Source: a virus
Virus record (IMG/VR): IMGVR_UViG_3300010368_000139
Location: 1-21,528 of that record
Length of the DNA stretch: 21,528 nucleotides
Reading direction: 5' to 3' (one strand)
Translations under genes and position numbers: made by a program
Shown: positions 1 through 5,967 of the stretch, in pieces
Numbering within the stretch: the stretch's first letter is position 1
Layout: each line of letters starts with the position of its first letter
Notes under the pieces: model-generated
Told to the model about the DNA's origin: nothing
Seen by the model: only the letters and a program-made list of their open reading frames with translations
Database searches by the model: none

Positions 1-1
1 A

Positions 2-304
2 TCTGGATTCGTCTTCCCCGGCCCCGGTGAGGATGGCCACCTGACCACCATCAAGAAATCATGGGCGGCATGGTGTAGACGCGCAGGTATCACAGACCTG
101 ACCCTGTATGACATGCGCCGTACCCTACTGACCAAGCTGATGGGGGCAGGTGTTGACCTCAAGACCGTCATGTCAATTTCCAACCATGCCACCCCATCGA
201 TCCTCTTGAAGCACTACGTTCAGGAGACCAAAGGCAACCAGCGGAACGCATTCAATTCCGTCCAGAACCCCACCAAACCATCCCTCAAAATAGTGGCCAA
301 TTGA
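2..304 (+). CDS. int: Tyrosine recombinase (integrase), C-terminal fragment
   Basis: This is the 3' end of a gene that begins before the window; the frame is open from base 2. The fragment holds the end of the catalytic domain of a tyrosine site-specific recombinase, which would integrate or excise the phage genome at an att site. The visible signature is LTLYDMRRTLLTKL, corresponding to the family HxxR box (Arg codon at 116-118), then SNHATPSILLKHYV with the second His/Trp position (His, 185-187) and the likely nucleophile Tyr (215-217). Position one of HxxR is Tyr (107-109) instead of the usual His, which is uncommon but does not by itself mean an inactive enzyme. The gene sits directly upstream of the phage RNA polymerase, as in integrase-carrying marine T7-like phages. 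The catalytic N-terminal half (first Arg, Lys) is outside the window, so integrity cannot be judged. Confidence 0.88.
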   Translation, partial: SGFVFPGPGEDGHLTTIKKSWAAWCRRAGITDLTLYDMRRTLLTKLMGAGVDLKTVMSISNHATPSILLKHYVQETKGNQRNAFNSVQNPTKPSLKIVAN

Positions 305-326
305 ATTAGTGCCACCTAGAGGCCCC
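304..326 (+). promoter_or_regulatory. Candidate phage RNA polymerase promoter P1 (upstream of RNAP gene)
   Basis: The motif AATTAGTGCCACCTAGAGG belongs to a family repeated six times at gene boundaries on the + strand. Aligned with T7 promoters, the expected +1 is G321. This copy has G in place of T at -2 (TAGAGG rather than TATAGG or TCTAGR), so it may be weak. It overlaps the integrase stop codon and lies 65 bases before the RNA polymerase start, so it would make the polymerase drive its own gene. The promoter role is inferred from repetition, location and resemblance to the T7 core. Confidence 0.5.
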
Positions 327-340
327 GCCTCGACCCCCAG

Positions 341-377
341 TTAACACTATAGGTTAACACTAAAGGTAAACTAAAGG
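341..377 (+). repeat. Tandem 13-bp repeats before the RNA polymerase start
   Basis: Three head-to-tail units are visible: TTAACACTATAGG (341-353), TTAACACTAAAGG (354-366) and a shortened TAAACTAAAGG (367-377). The first contains CACTATAGG, identical to the core of the T7 promoter. The last merges into the ribosome binding site AAAGGAG (373-379) of the RNA polymerase gene, six bases before its ATG. The array could be an extra promoter, an operator, or a simple expansion of a Shine-Dalgarno-like unit. The sequence alone does not decide. Confidence 0.6.
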
Positions 378-385
378 AGACCTGC

Positions 386-2809
386 ATGGACGTAACCACT
401 AATGATCTTACCACTGAACAGATCAACCTAGAGCGTGAATCACGTGACATGGGTATCAAGCGTTACAACAAGATTACCACCAAGCATCGTGAGAAGAGTA
501 CTGAGGCAGATGCAGACTTTGGACGTAAGTTAATCAAGCACCACGCCATGTTGGTAGCAGCGGGTGTCACTAAGTTCATCAACCATGCGAACAAGGGTGG
601 TGCTGGTAGACGTACATCATCAGTTAAGTACCTCAAGGATGTCACCCCTGAACATGCAGCAGTTACTGCCATGAGCGGTATCCTCAATGGTATCACCAGA
701 CCACGTAGCCTGACTGCTGTGGCTGCTGATGTGGGTGGTATGATTGAGGACATGCAGCGACTGAAGTTCATCGAAGAGCATGACTTCTGGATGGCCAAGC
801 GTATTGAGAAGATGGCTGCTGAGAGACACAGCTACCACAACAAGCGCACCCTCATGGTTCACATATCGAATGCAGAGGATATCCCGTGGAAGACATGGGA
901 TAAGATCGACAAGGTACGCCTTGGCGTCACCCTGATCGATATCGTCATGGATACCATTGGTCTTGTGACTATTGAACGGATGTCACGCCGTAAGGGCACC
1001 ACCACCAATATGGTTATCCTACGTGATGATGCCCGTGAACTGATTGAAGCATCGATCAACAACGGTGGCCTGTTAACACCTATCTACGAGCCAATGGTGG
1101 TGGAGCCACGTGATTGGGATACGCCATACACAGGTGCGTACCTAACCAATTACATCCGTAAGCCTAAGTTGGTGAAGTCACGTGCACGTGGGTACATGAA
1201 GTTCCTCAAAGGTGTGAAGATGGATGATGTCTACAAAGCAGTGAACATTGCCCAGAAGACCAAGTACACCATCGACACATGGGTACTTGATGTCATGGAG
1301 ACCGTATTCAATTTCAACAACGAAGAGGCTGGTCTCCCACCTGTGGAACGTCAGGAGCCACCAACTGTACCTGACATCAATGCGCTCACCGCTCAAGAGC
1401 GTAAGGAACACAGAGCGAAACGTGCAGCAGTACGTGACCTCAATATTGAGAACTCATCCAAGAGGCTGGCATTTCTTCAGGCATTGTCTACCGCTAAGAA
1501 GTTCAGCCAGTACCAGGATATCTGGATGCCTGTATGTTTAGACTTCCGGGGTAGGTTATACCAGATTCCCCAGTTTAACGTGCAGGGTCCAGACTACATG
1601 AAGGCCCTACTTCGGTTCTCTGAGGCTGGACCTATGGGTGATGATGGCGCACACATGCTGGCTCTCCACATCGCCAACACAGGTGACTTCGGTAAGATAT
1701 CGAAGAAGTCACACAAGGAGCGTAAGCAGTGGACAATTGATAACACTGAGATGCTCGTATCGTGTGCCAATGATCCACTAGGTGATAAGCGTTGGATGGA
1801 AGCTGACAAGCCATTCCAATTTCTAGTGGCTGCACGTGATTGGGCTGGGTACGTGGAACATGGACCATCGTTTGTATCCACCGTGATGTGTGCATTCGAT
1901 GGTACAGCATCAGGCCTACAACATTACTCAGCCATGCTACGTGATGAGGTAGGTGCCAAGCACGTGAACCTGTTACCCCTCGCCTCTCCATCTGACATCT
2001 ACTCAGTGGTGGCTGACCATCTGAACAACACTCTCTACTCTGAGATCGATGACCCACTGGCACGTGCTTGGCTTGTCATGGGTGTCGACCGTAAGACCAC
2101 CAAGCGTGGATGCATGACACTGGGCTACGGGTCTCGTTCATTCGGGTTCTCATCACAACTCCAAGAGGACATCCTGAAGAACGCTGATGTGGATGCCACA
2201 CTCAAACCGTACATGGCATCATTCCTCGCCAAGCGTCTGTACGCATCTGCATCCAACACTGTGATCAAAGCAGTTGAGGGTATGGAGTGGGTGCGTGGTG
2301 TCGCACGGCACATGACCAAGAATGGTAAGTCTGTGAAATGGGTGACGCCTGATGGTTTCCCTGTGGTTCAGAGTTACGCCATCGAAGAAGGTAAGCTGGT
2401 AAATTTCAAACTGGCTGGTCGTAGGGTTCGCCTGATGATTGTTGAGGAGACACAGAAGACCATGGCGCGTAACAGTCAGGTAACAGGTGCGCCCCCTAAC
2501 TTCGTCCATAGTTATGATGGTTACCACCTTCGGTCCTGTATATTGGACGCCAACGATGCTGGTGTTCATAACTTTGCACTTGTCCATGACTCGTTTGGGA
2601 CCAGTGCCGACCAAGCTGCTGCCCTCTTCAACAGCATCCGGTCATCCTTCGTGCGCCTATACCGTGATCACGATCCCATCAACGAACTATATGAAGAAGC
2701 ACTAGACTACCTTCCCACCCCAAAGGCTAAAGCAGCCCTGCCCTTACCACCAGCGCGTGGCACTCTCAACATTGAGGATGTTTTAAAGGCACCCTACTGC
2801 TTTAGCTGA
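386..2809 (+). CDS. T7-type single-subunit DNA-directed RNA polymerase
   Basis: This 807-residue protein (T7 gp1 is 883) would transcribe the middle and late phage genes. Landmark motifs are in order: DFRGR (386-390), the AFDGTASG metal site with Asp505 (T7 Asp537), DRKTTKRGCMTLGYGS with Lys573 and Tyr581 (T7 Lys631 and Tyr639), WVTPDGFPV (652-660), and ALVHDSFGT with His734 and Asp735 (T7 His811 and Asp812). The protein ends in an aromatic-rich tail, as T7 RNAP does. The promoter specificity loop (about 662-690) keeps an Asn aligned with T7 Asn748 (Asn673), but the flanking residues differ, so promoter preference should not be that of T7. The start is ATG 386 with AAAGGAG six bases upstream. 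The shortening relative to T7 is mainly in the N-terminal domain and in an insert before the Lys/Tyr motif. Confidence 0.97.
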   Translation: MDVTTNDLTTEQINLERESRDMGIKRYNKITTKHREKSTEADADFGRKLIKHHAMLVAAGVTKFINHANKGGAGRRTSSVKYLKDVTPEHAAVTAMSGILNGITRPRSLTAVAADVGGMIEDMQRLKFIEEHDFWMAKRIEKMAAERHSYHNKRTLMVHISNAEDIPWKTWDKIDKVRLGVTLIDIVMDTIGLVTIERMSRRKGTTTNMVILRDDARELIEASINNGGLLTPIYEPMVVEPRDWDTPYTGAYLTNYIRKPKLVKSRARGYMKFLKGVKMDDVYKAVNIAQKTKYTIDTWVLDVMETVFNFNNEEAGLPPVERQEPPTVPDINALTAQERKEHRAKRAAVRDLNIENSSKRLAFLQALSTAKKFSQYQDIWMPVCLDFRGRLYQIPQFNVQGPDYMKALLRFSEAGPMGDDGAHMLALHIANTGDFGKISKKSHKERKQWTIDNTEMLVSCANDPLGDKRWMEADKPFQFLVAARDWAGYVEHGPSFVSTVMCAFDGTASGLQHYSAMLRDEVGAKHVNLLPLASPSDIYSVVADHLNNTLYSEIDDPLARAWLVMGVDRKTTKRGCMTLGYGSRSFGFSSQLQEDILKNADVDATLKPYMASFLAKRLYASASNTVIKAVEGMEWVRGVARHMTKNGKSVKWVTPDGFPVVQSYAIEEGKLVNFKLAGRRVRLMIVEETQKTMARNSQVTGAPPNFVHSYDGYHLRSCILDANDAGVHNFALVHDSFGTSADQAAALFNSIRSSFVRLYRDHDPINELYEEALDYLPTPKAKAALPLPPARGTLNIEDVLKAPYCFS

Positions 2810-2839
2810 CTCTACCTTCATCCAGAACTGAATGGTACT

Positions 2840-2868
2840 CCAATTGGGCACACCATGTGCCTGATTGG
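2840..2868 (+). other. 13-bp RNA hairpin abutting promoter P2
   Basis: Bases 2840-2852 pair with 2856-2868 in RNA, 13 consecutive pairs including two G-U, closing a CCA triloop. There is no U-run after it; instead the GCCACCTCTAG promoter motif begins at 2870. It follows the RNA polymerase stop codon by 30 bases. It could end or process the RNA polymerase transcript, or protect its 3' end. The G-U pairs favour selection on RNA rather than a DNA operator. Confidence 0.6.
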
Positions 2869-2886
2869 TGCCACCTCTAGAACATC
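2863..2886 (+). promoter_or_regulatory. Candidate phage RNA polymerase promoter P2
   Basis: The sequence GATTGGTGCCACCTCTAGAA matches the repeated motif in the TCTAGA form, with a predicted +1 at G2880. It precedes the 2905 gene by about 25 bases of leader and would drive the early cluster through the SSB, endonuclease and amidase genes. Its upstream edge overlaps the right arm of the 2840-2868 hairpin. Confidence 0.7.
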
Positions 2887-2892
2887 CATTGA

Positions 2893-2904
2893 AAGGATAT
2901 CCTT
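2893..2904 (+). promoter_or_regulatory. Palindromic ribosome binding site
   Basis: AAGGATATCCTT is a perfect 12-base palindrome that contains the Shine-Dalgarno sequence GAAAGGAT and ends immediately before the ATG at 2905. In RNA it could form a four-pair stem with an ATAT loop, and in DNA it could be a small dyad operator. It defines the start of the 2905 gene. A regulatory effect is only inferred. Confidence 0.5.
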
Positions 2905-3705
2905 ATGACTGCAACCAACACACAACTCGCCACCCTCAATGACCTTATGGTTGACTATGATGGATGCGTTGAAGCATTCAAACAGGCTGACCGTATTACA
3001 GGTCAATCATTCGTTGTTCTATTGAATGCCTTAACCAGCGCACGTGATCTATACACAGAGACAAATGGGAAGACACGTGGGTTCATTAAACAGTTTGAGG
3101 CTGATACAGGCCGCTCAAACTCCTATCTAAGGCAACTTAATCGTATTTCAAAGTTGGAGTTAGGGACAGGCCCTGTCTCTAACTTAGGTTTTGATCGCTG
3201 TGTTGCACTCCTCACAGCACCTGATGATATCAAGGAAGAGATCGTCATTAAGGTAGAGGATGGTGAGACCGTAACTGTATCGGACATCAAGCAGCAGGTA
3301 GCCTCTGCCAAGGCTGCACTCTCCCCTGAAGCATTTGAAGAACTCAAGGAAGAAACACGTAAGGAAGATCGCCGTATCGCTGAACAGAAGAAGCGTGAAC
3401 GCGAAGAGGCAGTACGTGAGAAGGCAGAAGAGTACAGCCTTGATGCTGACTATGAAGAGATGTTGGCACGTAATGGTACTAACGATGATGACGATGAGCC
3501 TGACCTGTTGATCACAGACGCTGAATACGAAGAGGTTCCAAATCCAAAGGAACGCTCTGAGAACGAGCAAGATACCTACGATCAGATCACCTCAATGTTC
3601 CAACACTGTATGCCTTGGGCACCAAGCAAGGAACTGGCAGTCGATATTGTTTCTTATATCGTAGATCAATACTCCCTAAATTTGTCTGACATCATCCAGA
3701 AATGA
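2905..3705 (+). CDS. Unrecognised acidic, coiled-coil early protein with possible N-terminal HTH
   Basis: I do not recognise this 266-residue protein. The N-terminal 85 residues are helical; the stretch FEADTGRSNSYLRQLNRISK (64-83) looks like a helix-turn-helix segment. A highly charged region (about 141-180, rich in Glu, Lys and Arg) should be a coiled coil or long helix, followed by a very acidic run (Asp194-Asp200). The C-terminal 40 residues form another predicted helical patch. The ATG at 2905 has the ribosome binding site GAAAGGAT. It is the first gene after promoter P2, a position where T7-like phages put early host-takeover proteins. A DNA-binding or host-interaction role is a guess from architecture and position. 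Confidence 0.85.
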   Translation: MTATNTQLATLNDLMVDYDGCVEAFKQADRITGQSFVVLLNALTSARDLYTETNGKTRGFIKQFEADTGRSNSYLRQLNRISKLELGTGPVSNLGFDRCVALLTAPDDIKEEIVIKVEDGETVTVSDIKQQVASAKAALSPEAFEELKEETRKEDRRIAEQKKREREEAVREKAEEYSLDADYEEMLARNGTNDDDDEPDLLITDAEYEEVPNPKERSENEQDTYDQITSMFQHCMPWAPSKELAVDIVSYIVDQYSLNLSDIIQK

Positions 3706-3929
3706 ATACGTATTCAGAGACCATCCCTGTGCCTGACCACCCAGCAATCGAAGACGCCGCTGAACTCTGTGAGGCGTACTTCGACACACCTGAGGGTCAG
3801 GCCAGGATCAGCACCATGCAGGGCCACCTCGACTTCCAACACGCACTTGTCACAGGCCTGTGGGGAATTGCTGCCACCTCAAGGACAACCATCGACATAA
3901 CCGAAGAATTTGAAAGGACCACGCAATGA
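3702..3929 (+). CDS. Hypothetical protein, 75 aa
   Basis: The ATG overlaps the stop of the preceding gene (ATGA), indicating translational coupling. The 75-residue product is acidic, has no Cys-rich or membrane segment, and contains a central region around DTPEGQARISTMQGHLDFQH. I recognise no family. Its stop again overlaps the next ATG. A promoter-like match (about 3866-3888) lies within its coding sequence. Confidence 0.75.
   Translation: MNTYSETIPVPDHPAIEDAAELCEAYFDTPEGQARISTMQGHLDFQHALVTGLWGIAATSRTTIDITEEFERTTQ
3866..3888 (+). promoter_or_regulatory. Possible weak phage promoter inside the 3702 gene
   Basis: AATTGCTGCCACCTCAAGGA keeps the AATT-(3)-TGCCACCTC spacing of the proposed promoters but has A instead of T at -2. 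The predicted +1 is G3883. It would give an extra start ahead of the two tiny genes and the SSB gene. Because CCACCTC occurs by chance in other coding sequence here (for example near 5791 and 14726), this is only a candidate. Confidence 0.3.
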
Positions 3930-4051
3930 GAAACCTATCCATCGCCAAGTTCATCTGGGGACGCGGCAACCCCATCCCAGTAGACCTCGCCTTCCGTTTA
4001 GCAGCGGATGGTTATGACGTTACCGCCTTGGAACAGGAGTACCTGAAATGA
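3926..4051 (+). CDS. Small hypothetical protein, 41 aa
   Basis: This short gene starts at an ATG that overlaps the previous stop (ATGA) and ends with its own stop overlapping the next ATG. A GAAAGGA ribosome binding site lies about 11 bases upstream (3911-3917). The product begins MRNLSIAKFIWGRGNPIPVD and continues with FRLAADGYDV. There is no transmembrane helix. The conserved-looking N-terminal patch and tight coupling on both sides argue that it is a real gene. Function is unknown. Confidence 0.65.
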   Translation: MRNLSIAKFIWGRGNPIPVDLAFRLAADGYDVTALEQEYLK

Positions 4052-4215
4052 GCATGGGCATCACGATCAACCTAGGTTCCTCATCACGCAGTGCTGTGGT
4101 CGATGGCCAAGAGTTCAACCTCAACGCAATGACCAAACAAGAAGAGAACAAGTTTCGACGGTTACTCGTTGAGGCTTTCCGTATCAAACAAGAAGGAGCC
4201 AAAAAGAATGGCTGA
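4048..4215 (+). CDS. Small hypothetical protein, 55 aa
   Basis: The ATG at 4048 overlaps the preceding stop codon; a second in-frame ATG lies at 4054. The 55-residue product begins MSMGITINLGSSSRSAVVDG, has a basic helical C-terminal half (QEENKFRRLLVEAFRIKQEG) and ends eight bases inside the SSB gene. I recognise no family. It belongs to the chain of overlapping small early genes leading into the replication genes. Confidence 0.6.
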   Translation: MSMGITINLGSSSRSAVVDGQEFNLNAMTKQEENKFRRLLVEAFRIKQEGAKKNG

Positions 4216-4861
4216 TAAAATCCCTCAACACATCTCCCCGAAGGGTGTGTTCATGTACCCGAAACTCACCAAGCCTGACACCAAGTTCAAGGCAGAGGGT
4301 GAGTTCTCCGTTAAGCTTTCTGTTCCTCTCGCTGAAGCACGGGACTTGATGAAGATGGCTGATGAAGCAGCCGCTGAGTCCCTCGCCAATGCTAAAGAGA
4401 ATGCTGGCTCCCCTGCCAAGGCTAATAAGTGGGAGACCAAGTACCTGCCTTATGAGGTTGAAGAAGATGAAGACGGTAACGAGACCGGAAACGTCATCTT
4501 CAAGTTCAACAGTAAGGCATCAGGCGTAACCAAGGACGGTAAACCTTGGAAGCGTAAAGGTGTTTCTTTGGTTGATGCCGCTGGTAAGCCAATGCGTAAC
4601 GTTGATGTCTGGGGTGGAACCATTGGTTACATCGCATTCAAGCTGATTCCTTATGCCCCTACCGCACAGGTTGGTGCCTCTGTGAAGTTCCAGTTGGACG
4701 CTGCACAGATCATTAAGCTTGTCCAAGGTGGTGAGCGTGATGGCGCATCGTTTGGCTTCGCAGCAGAGGAAGGCTTCTCCGTTGAAGACCTGCCTGATGA
4801 GGAAGAAGACGAAGATGACATCGATGTAGATGATGATGAAGAAGACGAAAAGGACTTCTAA
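4208..4861 (+). CDS. Single-stranded DNA-binding protein, T7 gp2.5-like
   Basis: This 217-residue protein (T7 gp2.5 is 232) would coat single-stranded DNA at the replication fork and contact the polymerase and primase-helicase. An OB-fold-like body with strands such as FSVKLSVPL, NVIFKFNSKA and IGYIAFKLIPYAP is followed by a strongly acidic tail from about residue 193 (repeated Glu/Asp) that ends in Phe. A terminal aromatic on an acidic tail is the hallmark used by gp2.5 to bind partner proteins. The start is ATG 4208, supported by AGAAGGAG about ten bases upstream, in preference to an in-frame codon at 4169. The first eight bases overlap the previous gene and the tail-coding region overlaps the endonuclease gene. 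Confidence 0.93.
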   Translation: MADKIPQHISPKGVFMYPKLTKPDTKFKAEGEFSVKLSVPLAEARDLMKMADEAAAESLANAKENAGSPAKANKWETKYLPYEVEEDEDGNETGNVIFKFNSKASGVTKDGKPWKRKGVSLVDAAGKPMRNVDVWGGTIGYIAFKLIPYAPTAQVGASVKFQLDAAQIIKLVQGGERDGASFGFAAEEGFSVEDLPDEEEDEDDIDVDDDEEDEKDF

Positions 4862-5288
4862 GTCAGTTGGCCTAACACAGGGTTTCCGTTCAGGTCTCGA
4901 AAGTTCAATAGCGAAGGCACTCTCAGCAATGGGGGTGCCTTTTAGCTATGAGTCCCACGTGATCCGTTACGTCAAACCAGTGACGAAGCACAGGTACACA
5001 CCTGACTTCTTCTTGGCCAACTACATCGTGATTGAATCCAAAGGAAGGTTCCTTCCAGAGGATCGTAAGAAGCACCTGTTGGTGAAGGAACAACACCCGG
5101 ACTTAGACATCCGCTTTGTGTTCAGTAATGCCAACTCCCGTATCAACAAAACCAGCACCACCACCTACGCAATGTGGTGCGAGAAGAATGGGTTCTTGTA
5201 CGCAAACAAGATGATCCCACAAGCGTGGATCGATGAGCCTTATTGCGAGGTGCGTCACTACGCTTTGGAAGAAGCAATGAAACCATGA
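4830..5288 (+). CDS. Endonuclease I (Holliday junction resolvase), T7 gp3-like
   Basis: The 152-residue product (T7 gp3 is 149) should resolve four-way junctions and branched replication DNA and help degrade host DNA. The match runs along the whole length: FRSGLESSIAKAL, RYTPDFFLANYIVIESKG, DRKKHLLVKEQHPDLDIRFV and a conserved FCEKHG-like segment (MWCEKNGF). The active-site set of the family is intact: Glu24, Glu41, Asp59, Glu69 and Lys71, matching T7 Glu20, Glu35, Asp55, Glu65 and Lys67. Three consecutive ATG codons (4830, 4833, 4836) inside the SSB acidic tail are the possible starts. No clear ribosome binding site is seen, so translation is probably coupled to the SSB gene. Confidence 0.95.
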   Translation: MMMKKTKRTSKSVGLTQGFRSGLESSIAKALSAMGVPFSYESHVIRYVKPVTKHRYTPDFFLANYIVIESKGRFLPEDRKKHLLVKEQHPDLDIRFVFSNANSRINKTSTTTYAMWCEKNGFLYANKMIPQAWIDEPYCEVRHYALEEAMKP

Positions 5289-5704
5289 GGACTATAGACA
5301 CCATCATCATTCATGCGGCAGCAACACCACCGTCAATGGATATTGGAGCAAAAGAAATTGATCGTTGGCATCGTGATCCACCTCGCCTCTGGTCACGCAT
5401 TGGATACCATTATGTCATCAGGCGTAATGGTCTGGTTGAGGATGGCCGTCCTCTGTCTGTTCCTGGCGCTCATGCGGCTGGACATAATGACCACTCAATC
5501 GGCATCTGCCTTGTTGGTGGTTTATCTGAAGAGAAGCGTGAACCAGAGAACAACTTCACTGAAGAACAGTTCACAGCCTTATCAATCCTACTGGAAGACC
5601 TGACTGATGACTTCAGTGAACTGAAGATCATTGGACATCGTGACGTTAATCCACACAAGGACTGCCCATGCTTCGACGTAGCTGAGTGGCTCTCCCAGAA
5701 TTAA
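5285..5704 (+). CDS. N-acetylmuramoyl-L-alanine amidase (T7 lysozyme-like, gp3.5)
   Basis: A 139-residue zinc amidase of the T7 lysozyme family, which cuts the amide bond between muramic acid and L-alanine in peptidoglycan. The zinc ligands are in place: His10 in IIIHAAAT, His118 in IIGHRDVNPH and Cys127 in KDCPCFD; Tyr41 in GYHYVI and Lys125 match T7 Tyr46 and Lys128. The start is ATG 5285, overlapping the endonuclease stop (ATGA). It lacks about seven residues before the first zinc His compared with T7. In T7 the N-terminus also takes part in inhibiting the phage RNA polymerase, so that second role may differ here. No signal peptide is visible, so export would need a holin encoded elsewhere. 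Confidence 0.95.
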   Translation: MRTIDTIIIHAAATPPSMDIGAKEIDRWHRDPPRLWSRIGYHYVIRRNGLVEDGRPLSVPGAHAAGHNDHSIGICLVGGLSEEKREPENNFTEEQFTALSILLEDLTDDFSELKIIGHRDVNPHKDCPCFDVAEWLSQN

Positions 5705-5722
5705 CTCCACCTCTAGAACAAC
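5699..5722 (+). promoter_or_regulatory. Candidate phage RNA polymerase promoter P3
   Basis: AATTAACTCCACCTCTAGAAC matches the repeated motif with T in place of G at -10; the predicted +1 is G5716. It sits on the amidase stop codon (5702-5704) and would drive the 8-kb replication and nucleotide block from 5747 onward, in which no further copy at a gene boundary was found until 13852. Confidence 0.65.
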
Positions 5723-5746
5723 CCCTCAAACATAAAGGAACGACTC

Positions 5747-5965
5747 ATGTCGAACACCTATCTATGCCCCCAAGCACTGAAACTTCTGAACCACCTCAAG
5801 CGCAATAAGAACATCACCCAGCGATCAGCCTTGATCGACCTTGGGATCATGTCTCTTGGGAAGCGTATCTCTGATCTACGTCAGGCTGGTTACCGCATCA
5901 GCATACACATGATGAAGAACAAGTTCACTGGCCAACGGTTTGGTCGCTACACGTATCACGCTTGA
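5747..5965 (+). CDS. Small winged-helix-like DNA-binding protein
   Basis: A 72-residue basic protein with the pattern TQRSALIDLGIMSLGKRISD followed by LRQAGYRISI, which fits the small phage helix-turn-helix/winged-helix domain seen in many tailed phages. The second helix would be about residues 36-47 and the wing would fall near the C-terminus (FTGQRFGRYTYHA). The start ATG has AAAGGAA ten bases upstream and follows promoter P3 with about 30 bases of leader. Its stop overlaps the region just before the primase-helicase start. Role unknown; DNA binding at replication or regulatory sites is an inference from the fold. Confidence 0.75.
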   Translation: MSNTYLCPQALKLLNHLKRNKNITQRSALIDLGIMSLGKRISDLRQAGYRISIHMMKNKFTGQRFGRYTYHA

Positions 5966-5967
5966 CC

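Noticed and set aside
305-385. Phage attachment site between the integrase and RNA polymerase genes
   Set aside because: attP is often near the integrase, but no tRNA-like 3' end or clear core repeat could be picked out without host sequence.
1632-2063. Minus-strand open frames within the RNA polymerase and other genes
   Set aside because: All lie opposite genes with strong family matches on the + strand and show no family features of their own.
2810-2904. Hairpin at 2840 as an intrinsic terminator
   Set aside because: No run of T follows; the next bases are a promoter motif. Kept as a hairpin of unknown role.
5791-5812. CCACCTCAAG match to the promoter motif in the 5747 gene
   Set aside because: The TGCC part and AT-rich upstream element are missing; Pro/Thr and His/Leu codon pairs produce CCACCT by chance in several genes.
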